29,976 nt of DNA from Streptomyces roseochromogenus subsp. oscitans DS 12.976 (GTDB lineage Bacteria > Actinomycetota > Actinomycetes > Streptomycetales > Streptomycetaceae): contig NZ_CM002285.1 in NCBI RefSeq assembly GCF_000497445.1, forward strand, positions 7,199,247-7,229,222, written 5' to 3'. The notes beneath the pieces are model-generated. The model was given only the letters and a program-made list of their open reading frames with translations, was not told where the DNA came from and searched no databases. The position numbers and the translations under genes were made by a program. Position 1 is the first letter of the stretch; each line of letters opens with the position of its first letter. Below are positions 7,711 through 16,352 of the stretch, piece by piece.

Positions 7711-9076
7711 CCGTACCGGTCGGCCGCCCGTGCAAGGGGCGTCCCGCCGTCCCGCCGTCCCCGGACCCCGGCGTGACAGTCCCGTGCAACGGTTCTACAT
7801 GCGTGCCAAGAAGGCCTGGGACCGTCCGCTGACCGCCTACTACCTGATCCTCGGCGGCAGCGTGCTGATCACCGTGCTCGGCCTGGTCATGGTCTACTCG
7901 GCCTCCCAGGTCACCGCGTTGCAGATGGCGCTGCCGGGGTCGTACTTCTTCCGCAAGCAGCTGCTGGCCGCCGTGCTGGGCGGGGTACTGATGTTCGTGG
8001 CCTCCCGCATGCCGGTGAAGCTGCACCGGGCGCTGGCCTACCCGATCCTGGCCTGCGCCGTCTTCCTGATGGCCCTGGTGCAGGTGCCTGGGATAGGGAA
8101 GACGGTCAACGGCAACCAGAACTGGATCGCCCTCGGTGGCTCCTTCCAGATCCAGCCGAGCGAGTTCGGCAAGCTGGCCCTGGTGCTGTGGGGCGCGGAC
8201 CTGATCGCCCGCAAGCAGGAGAAGAAGCTGCTGACCCAGTGGAAGCACATGCTCGTGCCGCTGGTGCCGGTCACCTTCCTGCTGCTCGGGCTGATCATGC
8301 TCGGCGGCGACATGGGTACGACGATCATCCTCACGGCGGTCCTGTTCGGCCTGCTGTGGCTCGCGGGGGCGCCGACCAGGCTGTTCGCCATGGTGCTGCA
8401 GATCGCCGCTCTGCTCGCTTTCGTCGCCATCAAGACCAGCCCCAACCGGATGGCCCGGCTCGCCTGCATCGGCGCCACCGAGCCCAAGACGGGCGTGGCC
8501 GACTGCTGGCAGGCCGTGCACGGGATCTACGCGCTCGCCTCCGGTGGACTCTTCGGCTCCGGTCTCGGTGCGAGTGTGGAAAAATGGGGCCAACTCCCGG
8601 AAGCCCATACCGACTTCATCTTCGCGGTCACCGGTGAGGAACTGGGCCTGGCGGGGACACTGTCGGTGCTGGCCCTGTTCGCGGCTCTAGGCTATGCGGG
8701 TATCCGCGTGGCCGGACGCACGGAGGACCCCTTCGTGAGGTATGCCGCGGGAGGCGTGACCACCTGGATCATGGCCCAGGCGGTGATCAACATCGGTGCG
8801 GTGCTCGGTCTGCTGCCGATCGCCGGCGTCCCCCTCCCGCTGTTCTCCTACGGAGGGTCCGCCCTGCTGCCGACCATGTTCGCCATCGGGTTGCTGATCG
8901 CCTTCGCGCGCGACGATCCCGCTGCGCGGGCGGCGCTTGCGATGCGGCAACCTCGCTTTGGTAGAAAGCGGGGAGCCGGGGGCTCGGCGCCTGCCAGAAG
9001 GCAGGCCGGAGCTCCCCGGAGATGGAACACGATGCGACGGCGTGCCTCGAGGGCGCGTTCGTCCGGAGAGCGGTGA
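7700..9076 (+). CDS. ftsW: SEDS glycosyltransferase FtsW
   Basis: Multi-spanning SEDS protein that polymerises lipid II at the septum as partner of FtsI. A basic N-terminal tail of about 45 residues precedes roughly ten membrane segments. SEDS signatures are visible: QPSEFGKLALVLW, GGDMGTTIILT, and AGVPLPLFSYGGSALL near the end. It has a basic C-terminal tail. ATG 7700 is preferred because GGAGG (7690-7694) lies 5 nt upstream, giving 458 residues; the in-frame GTG 7688 contains that Shine-Dalgarno and would add four residues. Streptomyces also has RodA/Sfr-type paralogues, but the position between murD and murG makes this the division copy. Confidence 0.96.
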   Translation: MPSSRTGRPPVQGASRRPAVPGPRRDSPVQRFYMRAKKAWDRPLTAYYLILGGSVLITVLGLVMVYSASQVTALQMALPGSYFFRKQLLAAVLGGVLMFVASRMPVKLHRALAYPILACAVFLMALVQVPGIGKTVNGNQNWIALGGSFQIQPSEFGKLALVLWGADLIARKQEKKLLTQWKHMLVPLVPVTFLLLGLIMLGGDMGTTIILTAVLFGLLWLAGAPTRLFAMVLQIAALLAFVAIKTSPNRMARLACIGATEPKTGVADCWQAVHGIYALASGGLFGSGLGASVEKWGQLPEAHTDFIFAVTGEELGLAGTLSVLALFAALGYAGIRVAGRTEDPFVRYAAGGVTTWIMAQAVINIGAVLGLLPIAGVPLPLFSYGGSALLPTMFAIGLLIAFARDDPAARAALAMRQPRFGRKRGAGGSAPARRQAGAPRRWNTMRRRASRARSSGER

Positions 9077-9082
9077 ATTTCG

Positions 9083-10171
9083 GTGCATGTCGTACTCGCC
9101 GGTGGGGGGACCGCCGGCCACATCGAGCCCGCGCTCGCCCTCGCGGACGCCCTGCGCAGGCAGGACCCGACCGTGGGGATCACGGCCCTGGGCACGGAGC
9201 GCGGCCTGGAGACCAGGCTGGTGCCCGAGCGCGGCTATGAGCTGGCGCTGATCCCGGCGGTGCCGCTGCCCCGTAAGCCCACCCCTGAGCTGATCACCGT
9301 CCCGGGCCGGCTGCGCGGCACCATCAAGGCCGCCGAGCAGATCCTGGAACGCACCAAGGCGGATGTCGTGGTCGGTTTCGGCGGTTATGTCGCCCTGCCC
9401 GGCTATCTGGCCGCCAAGCGCCTCGGTGTGCCGATCGTGATCCACGAGGCCAACGCCCGCCCGGGCCTGGCCAACAAGATCGGCTCGCGGTACGCCGCCC
9501 GGGTCGCCGTCTCCACGCCGGACAGCAAGCTGCGCGACGCCCGCTACATCGGCATCCCGCTGCGCCGCGCCATCGCCACCCTGGACCGGGCCGCTTCCCG
9601 CCCCGAGGGGCGCCACCGCTTCGGCCTCGACCCGAACCTGCCCACGCTGCTCGTCTCCGGCGGCTCCCAGGGCGCCCGGCGCCTGAACGAGGTGACCCAG
9701 CAGGTCGCCCCGTGGCTTCAGCAGGCCGGTATCCAGATCCTGCACGCGGTCGGCCCGAAGAACGAACTGCCGCAGGTGCATCAGATGCCGGGAATGCCCC
9801 CCTATGTCCCGGTAAGTTACCTGGACCGGATGGACCTCGCGTACGCCGCGGCCGACATGATGCTCTGCCGCGCGGGCGCGATGACCGTGGCCGAACTCTC
9901 CGCCGTCGGGCTTCCGGCCGCCTACGTCCCGCTGCCCATCGGCAACGGCGAACAGCGGCTGAACGCCCAGCCGGTGGTGAAGGCCGGCGGCGGACTCCTC
10001 GTCGACGACGCGGAACTGACACCCGAGTGGGTGCAGCAGAACGTGCTGCCCGTGCTCGCCGACCCGCACCGGCTGTACGAGATGTCCCGCGCGGCAAGTG
10101 AGTTCGGTCGCCGGGACGCCGACGAGCTGCTCGTCGGCATGGTGTACGAGGCGATCGCCTCGCGCCGTTAG
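9083..10171 (+). CDS. murG: UDP-GlcNAc:lipid I GlcNAc transferase MurG
   Basis: Peripheral membrane GT28 glycosyltransferase converting lipid I to lipid II on the inner face of the membrane. The start codon leads directly into the conserved Gly-rich loop ([20 protein letters not shown]). Further signatures are GFGGYVALP, the [12 protein letters not shown] segment, [11 protein letters not shown], and the UDP-GlcNAc-binding [11 protein letters not shown] followed by EQRLNAQ. The length of 362 residues is normal. GTG 9083 lies 6 bp after the ftsW stop with GGAGAG upstream. In many bacteria murC follows murG; here ftsQ follows directly, so murC must be elsewhere. Confidence 0.97.
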   Translation: MHVVLAGGGTAGHIEPALALADALRRQDPTVGITALGTERGLETRLVPERGYELALIPAVPLPRKPTPELITVPGRLRGTIKAAEQILERTKADVVVGFGGYVALPGYLAAKRLGVPIVIHEANARPGLANKIGSRYAARVAVSTPDSKLRDARYIGIPLRRAIATLDRAASRPEGRHRFGLDPNLPTLLVSGGSQGARRLNEVTQQVAPWLQQAGIQILHAVGPKNELPQVHQMPGMPPYVPVSYLDRMDLAYAAADMMLCRAGAMTVAELSAVGLPAAYVPLPIGNGEQRLNAQPVVKAGGGLLVDDAELTPEWVQQNVLPVLADPHRLYEMSRAASEFGRRDADELLVGMVYEAIASRR

Positions 10172-10197
10172 GACCGTATGACGAAAGGGCAGTGAGC

Positions 10198-10992
10198 GTG
10201 GCCGGACCGACTACCGCCGAGCGCGGTGAACGCCAGCAGAAGCCGTCCGGCCCGCCGCCCGCCCGCAGGCTCAGAAGGCGGCGCCTTCGTACGATCGTCA
10301 TTCTGGCCGTGGCCGTCGTGCTGCTCGGGGCCGGTGGCGCCTGGGTGTTGTACGGCTCCGCATGGCTGCGCGTCGGACATGTATCGGTGTCCGGCGCGGA
10401 TGTCCTGACCCCCGGCGAGGTGCGCGACGCGGCGGACGTGCCGGTCGGGGCCCCGATGATTTCCGTCGACATCAACGCCATCGAAGCCCGGCTTCGCCGG
10501 AAATTGCCCAGAATTGACACTGTTGATGTGGTCCGCTCCTGGCCTCATGGAATCGGACTGAAAGTGACCGAGCGCACTCCGGTTCTGCTTCTCCGAAAGG
10601 GCGGGAACTTCGTCGAAGTCGATGACGAAGGTGTCCGTTTCGCCACGGTTTCTGAGGCACCGAAAGCCGTTCCGGCACTGGAATTGTCCGTCTCCCGCAC
10701 GGGTCCCGGAGCCGCCGGCTTCCGCCGGTTCGGCACCGACCGGCTGGTGCGCGAGGCGGTCCGGGTCGCCGGCGCGCTGCCGGCCGCCGTGGCGCAGGAG
10801 ACCCGGACCGTCCAAGTCCGTTCCTACGACAACATCTCGCTGCAGTTGGCCGACGGCCGCACCGTGGGATGGGGCAGCAGCGAGAACGGCCGGGCCAAGG
10901 CACGAACCCTCACGGCTCTCATGAAAGCAGCTCCCGGCGCGCGGCACTTCGACGTCAGCGTTCCCACTGCCCCTGCGTCATCGGGGAGTTGA
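10198..10992 (+). CDS. ftsQ: Division protein FtsQ (DivIB), POTRA domain
   Basis: Bitopic divisome protein linking cytoplasmic and periplasmic division factors. It has a basic cytoplasmic tail (1-31), one membrane segment (about 32-52), a POTRA domain (about 55-125, beginning with the conserved VxVxGxxxLTxxEV pattern) and a C-terminal FtsQ beta domain. GTG 10198 sits 8 nt after AAAGGG (10184-10189) and gives 264 residues; GTG 10192, two codons upstream, is too close to that Shine-Dalgarno. Codons from about 10490 to 10690 are unusually A/T-ended, including a rare AGA Arg codon at 10510-10512. This contrasts with both gene ends. The gene is followed by the ftsZ promoter region. Confidence 0.94.
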   Translation: MAGPTTAERGERQQKPSGPPPARRLRRRRLRTIVILAVAVVLLGAGGAWVLYGSAWLRVGHVSVSGADVLTPGEVRDAADVPVGAPMISVDINAIEARLRRKLPRIDTVDVVRSWPHGIGLKVTERTPVLLLRKGGNFVEVDDEGVRFATVSEAPKAVPALELSVSRTGPGAAGFRRFGTDRLVREAVRVAGALPAAVAQETRTVQVRSYDNISLQLADGRTVGWGSSENGRAKARTLTALMKAAPGARHFDVSVPTAPASSGS

Positions 10993-11020
10993 CGCACATC
11001 AGCGCAGGCCAGCACCCTGG

Positions 11021-11051
11021 TTGGGCACTGCTACGGCTGATCACATAGGGT
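11021..11051 (+). promoter_or_regulatory. Putative ftsZ promoter A
   Basis: TTGGGC (11021-11026), 19 bases, then TAGGGT (11046-11051), which matches the Streptomyces TAGRRT -10. It is the most upstream candidate in the ftsQ-ftsZ gap. Multiple ftsZ promoters, one of them developmentally controlled, are known in S. coelicolor. Which of these candidates corresponds to which known promoter cannot be decided from sequence. Confidence 0.4.
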
Positions 11052-11082
11052 GAAAAGAAAAACGGGAGGTTCGGCGTGTTCG

Positions 11083-11112
11083 TTGAACGTGCGCCACTTG
11101 TCGACTTAGTGT
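11083..11112 (+). promoter_or_regulatory. Putative ftsZ promoter B (best vegetative-type match)
   Basis: TTGAAC (11083-11088), 18 bases, then TAGTGT (11107-11112). This is the best fit in the gap to TTGACR-N17/18-TAGRRT. GTGTC (11109-11113) overlaps the -10; its complement GACAC is the core recognised by the sporulation regulator WhiA. Confidence 0.5.
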
Positions 11113-11124
11113 CCTGTTCAGAAG

Positions 11125-11172
11125 ACTTCAGGGAACACACACACTGGTAACCCTAAACTTCAGGGTTAGGGT
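11125..11172 (+). promoter_or_regulatory. ftsZ upstream repeat element and putative promoter C
   Basis: The direct repeat ACTTCAGGG occurs at 11125-11133 and 11157-11165, exactly 32 bp apart, about three helical turns. Within it lies the inverted repeat TAACCCT (11148-11154) / AGGGTTA (11162-11168) with a 7-base spacer. TAGGGT (11167-11172) at its right edge matches a -10 box, but no good -35 is present. A promoter lacking a -35 and associated with an operator-like repeat suits an activator-dependent promoter. This is inference. Confidence 0.45.
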
Positions 11173-11223
11173 TCGGGTCGGCGCTACGGACCGTCCCATT
11201 CGGCATCCGTCGTCCCGGCGCGG

Positions 11224-11228
11224 GACAC
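11224..11228 (+). promoter_or_regulatory. GACAC motif (possible WhiA site) before ftsZ
   Basis: GACAC lies 44 bp before the ftsZ start, within GCGGGACACCGC. ftsZ is a reported direct target of WhiA/WhiB in Streptomyces, and the WhiA core is GACAC. A 5-base motif is weak evidence alone. Confidence 0.3.
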
Positions 11229-11271
11229 CGCACGGCGGCGACAACGTAATTCGAGGCGAGAGGCCTTCGAC

Positions 11272-12480
11272 GTGGCAGCACCGCAGAACTACCTCGCAGT
11301 CATCAAGGTCATCGGTGTCGGCGGCGGTGGTGTCAATGCCATCAACCGGATGATCGAGGTCGGTCTCAAGGGCGTCGAGTTCATCGCCATCAACACCGAC
11401 GCACAGGCGCTGTTGATGAGCGACGCCGACGTCAAGCTCGACGTCGGCCGTGAACTCACCCGCGGACTCGGCGCCGGGGCCAACCCGGCCGTCGGCCGCA
11501 AGGCCGCCGAGGACCACCGCGAGGAGATCGAGGAGGTCCTCAAGGGGGCCGACATGGTCTTCGTGACGGCCGGTGAAGGCGGCGGCACCGGCACCGGCGG
11601 CGCACCCGTGGTGGCCAACATCGCGCGCTCGCTCGGCGCCCTCACCATCGGCGTGGTCACGCGCCCGTTCACCTTCGAGGGACGGCGCCGGGCGAACCAG
11701 GCCGAGGACGGCATCGCCGAGCTGCGCGAAGAGGTCGACACCCTCATCGTCATCCCGAACGACCGGCTGCTGTCCATCTCGGACCGCCAGGTCTCGGTCC
11801 TGGACGCCTTCAAGTCCGCCGACCAGGTCCTGCTCTCCGGTGTCCAGGGCATCACCGACCTCATCACCACCCCCGGCCTCATCAACCTCGACTTCGCCGA
11901 CGTGAAGTCGGTCATGTCCGAGGCCGGTTCGGCCCTCATGGGGATCGGCTCGGCCCGCGGCGACGACCGCGCGGTGGCAGCGGCCGAGATGGCGATCTCC
12001 TCGCCGCTCCTGGAGGCGTCCATCGACGGCGCCCGGGGCGTGCTGCTCTCCATCTCCGGTGGCTCCGACCTCGGTCTGTTCGAGATCAACGAGGCCGCCC
12101 AGCTGGTCAGCGAGGCCGCCCACCCCGAGGCGAACATCATCTTCGGCGCGGTCATCGACGACGCCCTCGGTGACGAGGTCCGGGTCACCGTGATCGCGGC
12201 CGGCTTCGACGGCGGCCAGCCGCCCGCCCGCCGGGACAACGTCCTCGGCTCGGCCTCGACTTCGGCCTCCCCCCGCCGTGAGGAGCCCGCTCAGGCCCGG
12301 CCGAGCGAGCCCAGCCGCCCGTCCTTCGGCTCGCTGGGCAGCGTCAAGCCGAAGGAGGAGCCGGAGCAGGCGCCCGAGCCGGTGGCCGAGATCCCGGTCA
12401 CCCCGCCGGTGACACCGGCGCCCCGGACCTACTCGGACAGCGCGGCCGAGGAGCTGGACGTGCCGGACTTCCTGAAGTGA
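11272..12480 (+). CDS. ftsZ: Cell division GTPase FtsZ
   Basis: Tubulin-like GTPase that forms the Z-ring; in Streptomyces it is needed for sporulation septa and cross-walls but not for growth. The N-terminal domain has [15 protein letters not shown], the tubulin signature GGGTGTG near residues 103-109 and the NTDAQAL segment. The T7 loop [11 protein letters not shown] supplies the catalytic Asp. After the globular core there is a linker rich in Pro and Glu and a C-terminal DVPDFLK peptide that binds partners such as SepF. The length is 402 residues. GTG 11272 has GAGAGG (11258-11263) 8 nt upstream. The 279-bp gap before it holds several promoter-like elements. The stop overlaps the pgeF start. 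Confidence 0.98.
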   Translation: MAAPQNYLAVIKVIGVGGGGVNAINRMIEVGLKGVEFIAINTDAQALLMSDADVKLDVGRELTRGLGAGANPAVGRKAAEDHREEIEEVLKGADMVFVTAGEGGGTGTGGAPVVANIARSLGALTIGVVTRPFTFEGRRRANQAEDGIAELREEVDTLIVIPNDRLLSISDRQVSVLDAFKSADQVLLSGVQGITDLITTPGLINLDFADVKSVMSEAGSALMGIGSARGDDRAVAAAEMAISSPLLEASIDGARGVLLSISGGSDLGLFEINEAAQLVSEAAHPEANIIFGAVIDDALGDEVRVTVIAAGFDGGQPPARRDNVLGSASTSASPRREEPAQARPSEPSRPSFGSLGSVKPKEEPEQAPEPVAEIPVTPPVTPAPRTYSDSAAEELDVPDFLK

Positions 12481-13205
12481 TAGGACAGCGCGAGAGTGTG
12501 AGCGGCGCGCACTTCGCCTTCACCGACCGGTGGGGCGGGGTGAGCGCCGCTCCGTATGAGGAGCTCAACCTCGGCGGCGCGGTCGGCGACGCCTCCGAGG
12601 CCGTACGAGCCAACCGGGAGATCGCCGCCAAGTCGCTCGGCCTCGACCCGGGCCGGGTCGTCTGGATGAACCAGGTGCACGGCGCCGACGTGGCCGTGGT
12701 GGCGGAGCCCTGGGGCACGGGGCCGGTGCCGGAGGCCGACGCCGTCGTCACCGCCCGCCGCGGACTCGCCCTCGCCGTCCTCACCGCCGACTGTGTGCCG
12801 GTGCTGCTGGCCGATCCCGTCGCCGGGGTCGTCGCGGCGGCGCACGCGGGCCGGCCCGGCATGGCCAAGGGGGTCGTCCCCGCCGCGGTGCGGGCCATGG
12901 TCGGACTCGGCGCCGCGCCGGACCGGATCGTCGCCCGCACCGGCCCGGCCGTGTGCGGACGGTGCTACGAGGTGCCGGAGCCGATGCGCGCCGAAGTGGC
13001 CGCCGTCGAGCCGGCGGCGCACGCTGAGACGAGCTGGGGTACGCCGGCGGTCGATGTGGGCGCCGGGGTGCACGCGCAGCTCGACCGGCTCGGGGTGTGC
13101 GACCGGGCGCAGTCGCCGGTGTGCACGCTGGAGTCGGGCGACCACTTCTCGTACCGCCGCGACCGCACCACCGGGCGGCTCGCGAGCTACGTCTGGCTGG
13201 ACTGA
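12477..13205 (+). CDS. pgeF: Peptidoglycan editing factor PgeF / YfiH (multi-copper polyphenol oxidase family)
   Basis: YfiH-family protein. The E. coli member removes wrongly incorporated L-Ser muropeptide precursors; other members have been given laccase or purine nucleoside phosphorylase activity. The three metal-binding or catalytic residues are visible: His68 in NQVHG, Cys106 in TADCVPVLL, and His123 in HAG. The usual HAGWRG motif reads HAGRPG here. The length of 242 residues is normal. GTG 12477 overlaps the ftsZ stop (GTGA), so it is translationally coupled to ftsZ, and yggS follows after 6 bp. An editing role in wall synthesis fits this neighbourhood. Confidence 0.9.
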   Translation: MIGQRESVSGAHFAFTDRWGGVSAAPYEELNLGGAVGDASEAVRANREIAAKSLGLDPGRVVWMNQVHGADVAVVAEPWGTGPVPEADAVVTARRGLALAVLTADCVPVLLADPVAGVVAAAHAGRPGMAKGVVPAAVRAMVGLGAAPDRIVARTGPAVCGRCYEVPEPMRAEVAAVEPAAHAETSWGTPAVDVGAGVHAQLDRLGVCDRAQSPVCTLESGDHFSYRRDRTTGRLASYVWLD

Positions 13206-13211
13206 TGGGGC

Positions 13212-13979
13212 ATGACGGACCGTAAGACCGAACTCGCCGGAAATCTGGCGAAAGTGGAGCAGCGTATCGCCGCCGCGTGTGTGGCGGCAGGGCGCAGGCG
13301 GGAGGAGGTGACCCTGATCGTGGTCACCAAGACCTATCCGGCGAGCGATGTGCGGATCCTGTCGGAACTCGGTGTGCGCCATGTCGCCGAGAACCGCGAC
13401 CAGGACGCGGCGCCGAAGGCCGCCGCGTGCGCAGATCTGCCACTGACATGGCATTTCGTCGGTCAGTTGCAGACCAACAAGGTCCGTTCCGTGGTCGGTT
13501 ATGCCGATGTGGTGCAGTCCGTCGACCGTACCCGGCTCGTCACCGCGCTGTCCAAGGAGGCGGTGCGGGCGGGGCGTGAGGTCGGCTGCCTGCTCCAGGT
13601 GGCGCTGGACGCGGGCGAGAGCGAGCGGGAACCAGAAGGAGCGCGAAGCTCGTTGCAAGGGCGGTGGCGGGAGACGGGCGGGCGTGGCGGCGTCGCGCCC
13701 GGCGGAATCGAAGAGTTGGCCGACGTCGTGGCCCGGGCTCCGGGGCTGCGGCTCGACGGTCTGATGACCGTCGCTCCGCTCACCGGCGAGTACGCGGGAC
13801 GCGAACGGGCGGCGTTCGAGCGGCTCATGGATTTGTCGACTGACCTGCGCCGGACTCATCCGGCTGCAACCATGGTGTCGGCAGGGATGAGCGCGGACCT
13901 CGAACAGGCCGTGGCCGCCGGAGCGACACATGTGCGCGTCGGCACTGCGGTACTCGGAGTCCGCCCCAAGCTCGGGTAA
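13212..13979 (+). CDS. YggS/YlmE-family PLP-binding protein
   Basis: Pyridoxal-phosphate carrier and homeostasis protein with a single-domain alanine-racemase-like TIM barrel but no racemase partner domain. The PLP lysine is Lys40 in [10 protein letters not shown]. Other signatures are [10 protein letters not shown] (81-90), the conserved LRLDGLMTV segment, and [12 protein letters not shown] plus VRVGTAVLG near the C-terminus. The length is 255 residues. About 20 residues (138-157: Glu, Arg, Gly and Ser) appear inserted where relatives go straight from the LLQVALDAG strand to RGGV. In many Gram-positives this gene precedes sepF, as here. ATG 13212 follows the pgeF stop closely. PLP binding is secure by homology; the cellular role is less so. 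Confidence 0.9.
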   Translation: MTDRKTELAGNLAKVEQRIAAACVAAGRRREEVTLIVVTKTYPASDVRILSELGVRHVAENRDQDAAPKAAACADLPLTWHFVGQLQTNKVRSVVGYADVVQSVDRTRLVTALSKEAVRAGREVGCLLQVALDAGESEREPEGARSSLQGRWRETGGRGGVAPGGIEELADVVARAPGLRLDGLMTVAPLTGEYAGRERAAFERLMDLSTDLRRTHPAATMVSAGMSADLEQAVAAGATHVRVGTAVLGVRPKLG

Positions 13980-14020
13980 CGTCGCCAAGAAGTCGGACCA
14001 CAGCAGAAAATATGGTCAAT

Positions 14021-14036
14021 GCCCGTGAATGCGGGC
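14021..14036 (+). other. Small hairpin in the yggS-sepF gap
   Basis: GCCCG (14021-14025) and CGGGC (14032-14036) are separated by 6 bases. TATGGT (14011-14016) just before fits TANNNT, but no -35 is visible. Nothing else stands out in this 128-bp gap apart from the sepF Shine-Dalgarno. Confidence 0.25.
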
Positions 14037-14107
14037 GCAACGACCCCGTGGATCGCGGGCACTTGGCAGTCGTCAGCCGATCCACCACAGAGCGGAGGAC
14101 TCAGAGC

Positions 14108-14749
14108 ATGGCCGGCGCGATGCGCAAGATGGCGGTCTACCTCGGCCTCGTGGAGGACGATGGGTACGACGGCCGAGGATTCGACCCCGACGACGACTTC
14201 GAGCCCGAACTGGACCCGGAGCCGGAGCGGGATCACCGACGGCACGAATCTTCACACCAGTCGCACAGTGCACATCAGTCCCAAAGGGACGAAGAGGTGC
14301 GAATCGTGCAACCGCCCGCGCCACGCGAGCCGGTGGCCCGTTCGACTTCGCTCGCCGCGGAATCCGGACGTCCGGCGCGCATCGCGCCCGTGGCATCCAT
14401 CACACAAGAACGTCAGTCCCTGGAGAAGAACGCACCGGTGATCATGCCCAAGGTCGTGTCGGAACGAGAGCCGTACCGGATCACCACACTTCACCCCCGG
14501 ACCTACAACGAGGCCCGTACCATCGGGGAACACTTCCGTGAGGGCACCCCGGTGATCATGAATCTGACTGAGATGGATGACACAGACGCGAAGCGACTTG
14601 TCGACTTTGCGGCCGGTTTGGTGTTTGGTCTTCACGGCAGCATCGAGCGGGTGACGCAGAAGGTGTTCCTGTTGTCTCCTGCTAACGTCGATGTCACGGC
14701 GGAGGACAAGGCCCGCATCGCAGAGGGCGGGTTCTTCAACCAGAGCTGA
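14108..14749 (+). CDS. sepF: Cell division protein SepF
   Basis: Membrane-tethering partner of FtsZ that bundles filaments and anchors the Z-ring; actinobacteria lack FtsA and rely on SepF. An N-terminal amphipathic, membrane-binding helix ([10 protein letters not shown], about 5-14) is followed by an acidic then His/Ser-rich disordered linker (about 17-115) and the DUF552 core (about 122-200, with [19 protein letters not shown] and [13 protein letters not shown]). ATG 14108 has GGAGG (14094-14098) 9 nt upstream. The frame is open further upstream to 14012, but that stretch has no Shine-Dalgarno and would bury the N-terminal helix. The length is 213 residues. Streptomyces has further SepF-like paralogues; this is the dcw copy. 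Confidence 0.95.
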   Translation: MAGAMRKMAVYLGLVEDDGYDGRGFDPDDDFEPELDPEPERDHRRHESSHQSHSAHQSQRDEEVRIVQPPAPREPVARSTSLAAESGRPARIAPVASITQERQSLEKNAPVIMPKVVSEREPYRITTLHPRTYNEARTIGEHFREGTPVIMNLTEMDDTDAKRLVDFAAGLVFGLHGSIERVTQKVFLLSPANVDVTAEDKARIAEGGFFNQS

Positions 14750-14808
14750 GACGCACAACCGGATCGACGTTCGGAAGAGCACGGACAGGGGAGAGGGAAG
14801 CGCAGGCC

Positions 14809-15096
14809 ATGAGCGTGTTCATCACGGTGGTCCACACCGCGCTACTGGTGTTCCTCGTCGTGCTCATTTTCCGGCTCGTCATGGATTATGTGTTCCAGTT
14901 CGCCCGCTCGTGGCAACCCGGCAAGGCGATGGTGGTCGTACTGGAGGCCACCTACACTGTCACCGATCCACCGCTGAAGCTTCTGCGGCGGTTCATCCCG
15001 CCGCTGCGTCTCGGGGGCGTGGCGCTCGACCTGTCCTTCTTCGTACTGATGATCATCGTCTACATCCTCCTCTCCATCACGGGGAGCTTCATGTGA
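14809..15096 (+). CDS. YggT-family membrane protein
   Basis: Small YggT-family protein of 95 residues with two hydrophobic segments (about 4-27 and 70-92) flanking the conserved loop TDPPLKLLRRFIPPLRLGGVAL. Its biochemical role is not established. The gene sits between sepF and divIVA in most actinobacteria, which suggests a function in envelope growth or septation. ATG 14809 has GAGAGGGAAG upstream. The 59-bp gap before it and the 55-bp gap after it suggest the same transcript as sepF and divIVA. Confidence 0.92.
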   Translation: MSVFITVVHTALLVFLVVLIFRLVMDYVFQFARSWQPGKAMVVVLEATYTVTDPPLKLLRRFIPPLRLGGVALDLSFFVLMIIVYILLSITGSFM

Positions 15097-15151
15097 TGAG
15101 TGTGGACGATACGGTCTTGCCGACTGCCGATGACTACGTTGAGGTGAAGAG

Positions 15152-16312
15152 ATGCCGTTGACCCCCGAGGACGTGCGGAACAAGCAGTTCACGACCGTCC
15201 GCCTCCGAGAAGGCTATGACGAGGACGAGGTCGATGCCTTCCTCGACGAGGTCGAAGCCGAACTGACCCGTCTGCTCCGCGAGAACGAGGACCTGCGCGC
15301 CAAGCTGGCCGCGGCGACCCGTGCGGCCGCGCAGAACCAGCAGAACATGCGCAAGGGTCCGCCGGAGCAGGACCAGCAGCAGCATCCGCAGCAGCAGGGC
15401 ATGCGAGGACCCGGCGCGCCGGTGCCCGCCGGCATATCGGGCCCGCCGCAGCAGCAGATGGGTGGCCCCATGGGTGGCCCGCCCCAGCTGCCGAGCGGCG
15501 CCCCGCAGCTGCCCGCCGGTCCCGGCGGTCAGGGCGGCCCCCAGGGTCCCGGTCCGATGGGCCAGGGTCCGATGGGCCAGGGCCCCATGGGTCAGGGCCC
15601 CATGGGTCAAGGCCCGATGGGTCAGGGCCCGATGGGCGGACAGCCGCCCATGCAGCAGCAGATGGGCATGGGCGGTCCCATGGGTGGACCCGGCATGCCC
15701 GGTCAGGGCCCTGGTGGCGACAGCGCCGCCCGAGTCCTCTCGCTGGCCCAGCAGACCGCCGACCAGGCGATCGCCGAGGCCCGCTCCGAGGCCAACAAGA
15801 TCGTCGGCGAGGCCCGCAGCCGCGCCGAGGGTCTGGAGCGTGACGCCCGTGCCAAGGCCGACGCCCTGGAGCGGGACGCGCAGGAGAAGCACCGCGTCGC
15901 GATGGGCTCCCTGGAGTCCGCCCGCGCCACGCTGGAGCGCAAGGTCGAGGACCTGCGTGGCTTCGAACGCGAGTACCGCACGCGGCTCAAGTCGTACCTC
16001 GAGTCCCAGCTGCGCCAGCTGGAGACCCAGGCCGACGACTCGCTCGCTCCGCCGCGCACCCCGGCCACCGCGTCTCTGCCGCCGTCCCCGGCGCCCTCCA
16101 TGGCCCCGGCCGGTGCCAGCGCCCCGTCCTACGGCGGCAACCAGACGATGGGCGGCAACCCCGCTCCGTCCGCCCCGTCCTACGGCGGCCAGCAGCAGAT
16201 GACCCCGGCCATGACGCAGCCCATGGCCCCGGTCCGGCCGCAGGGCCCGTCCCCGATGGGCCAGGCACCCTCGCCGATGCGCGGGTTCCTGATCGACGAG
16301 GACGACAACTGA
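15152..16312 (+). CDS. divIVA: Polar growth determinant DivIVA
   Basis: Coiled-coil protein that marks hyphal tips and recruits wall synthesis; essential in Streptomyces. The conserved N-terminal lipid-binding domain ([12 protein letters not shown], then about 15-55) is followed by a long Gly/Pro/Met/Gln-rich linker (about 65-188). A second coiled coil (about 190-292, rich in Ala, Glu and Arg) then leads into a Pro/Ala/Gln-rich tail ending in acidic residues. The linker contains five perfect GPMGQ repeats. The length of 386 residues is typical of Streptomyces and far longer than Bacillus DivIVA. ATG 15152 has GAGGTGAAG (15141-15149) just upstream. Tip DivIVA is phosphorylated by AfsK in S. 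coelicolor (family knowledge). A strong hairpin terminator follows. Confidence 0.96.
   Translation: MPLTPEDVRNKQFTTVRLREGYDEDEVDAFLDEVEAELTRLLRENEDLRAKLAAATRAAAQNQQNMRKGPPEQDQQQHPQQQGMRGPGAPVPAGISGPPQQQMGGPMGGPPQLPSGAPQLPAGPGGQGGPQGPGPMGQGPMGQGPMGQGPMGQGPMGQGPMGGQPPMQQQMGMGGPMGGPGMPGQGPGGDSAARVLSLAQQTADQAIAEARSEANKIVGEARSRAEGLERDARAKADALERDAQEKHRVAMGSLESARATLERKVEDLRGFEREYRTRLKSYLESQLRQLETQADDSLAPPRTPATASLPPSPAPSMAPAGASAPSYGGNQTMGGNPAPSAPSYGGQQQMTPAMTQPMAPVRPQGPSPMGQAPSPMRGFLIDEDDN
15551..15637 (+). repeat. 15-bp in-frame tandem repeats in divIVA (GPMGQ)
   Basis: Five full 15-bp units encoding Gly-Pro-Met-Gly-Gln (starting 15551, 15566, 15581, 15596, 15611) and a partial sixth (15626-15637). 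Units differ by silent changes (GGT/GGC, CCG/CCC, CAG/CAA). Copy number could change by slippage without breaking the frame. Confidence 0.9.
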
Positions 16313-16352
16313 GCACCGGGCACTAGTACGACAACGGCGTCGGCAGCGCTCA

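Noticed and set aside
10989..10994. TTGACG overlapping the ftsQ stop as a -35 box
   Set aside because: No TANNNT-like -10 lies 16-19 bp downstream.
11148..11176. Telomere-like TTAGGGTT sequence before ftsZ
   Set aside because: It is only one and a half units and forms part of a bacterial inverted repeat; no telomeric function is plausible.
14012..14107. Upstream extension of sepF from ATG 14012
   Set aside because: It has no Shine-Dalgarno and would hide the N-terminal membrane-binding helix; ATG 14108 has GGAGG.
15097..15151. Separate divIVA promoter in the yggT-divIVA gap
   Set aside because: TTGCCG and TACGTT are present but only 12 bp apart, too close for a promoter.
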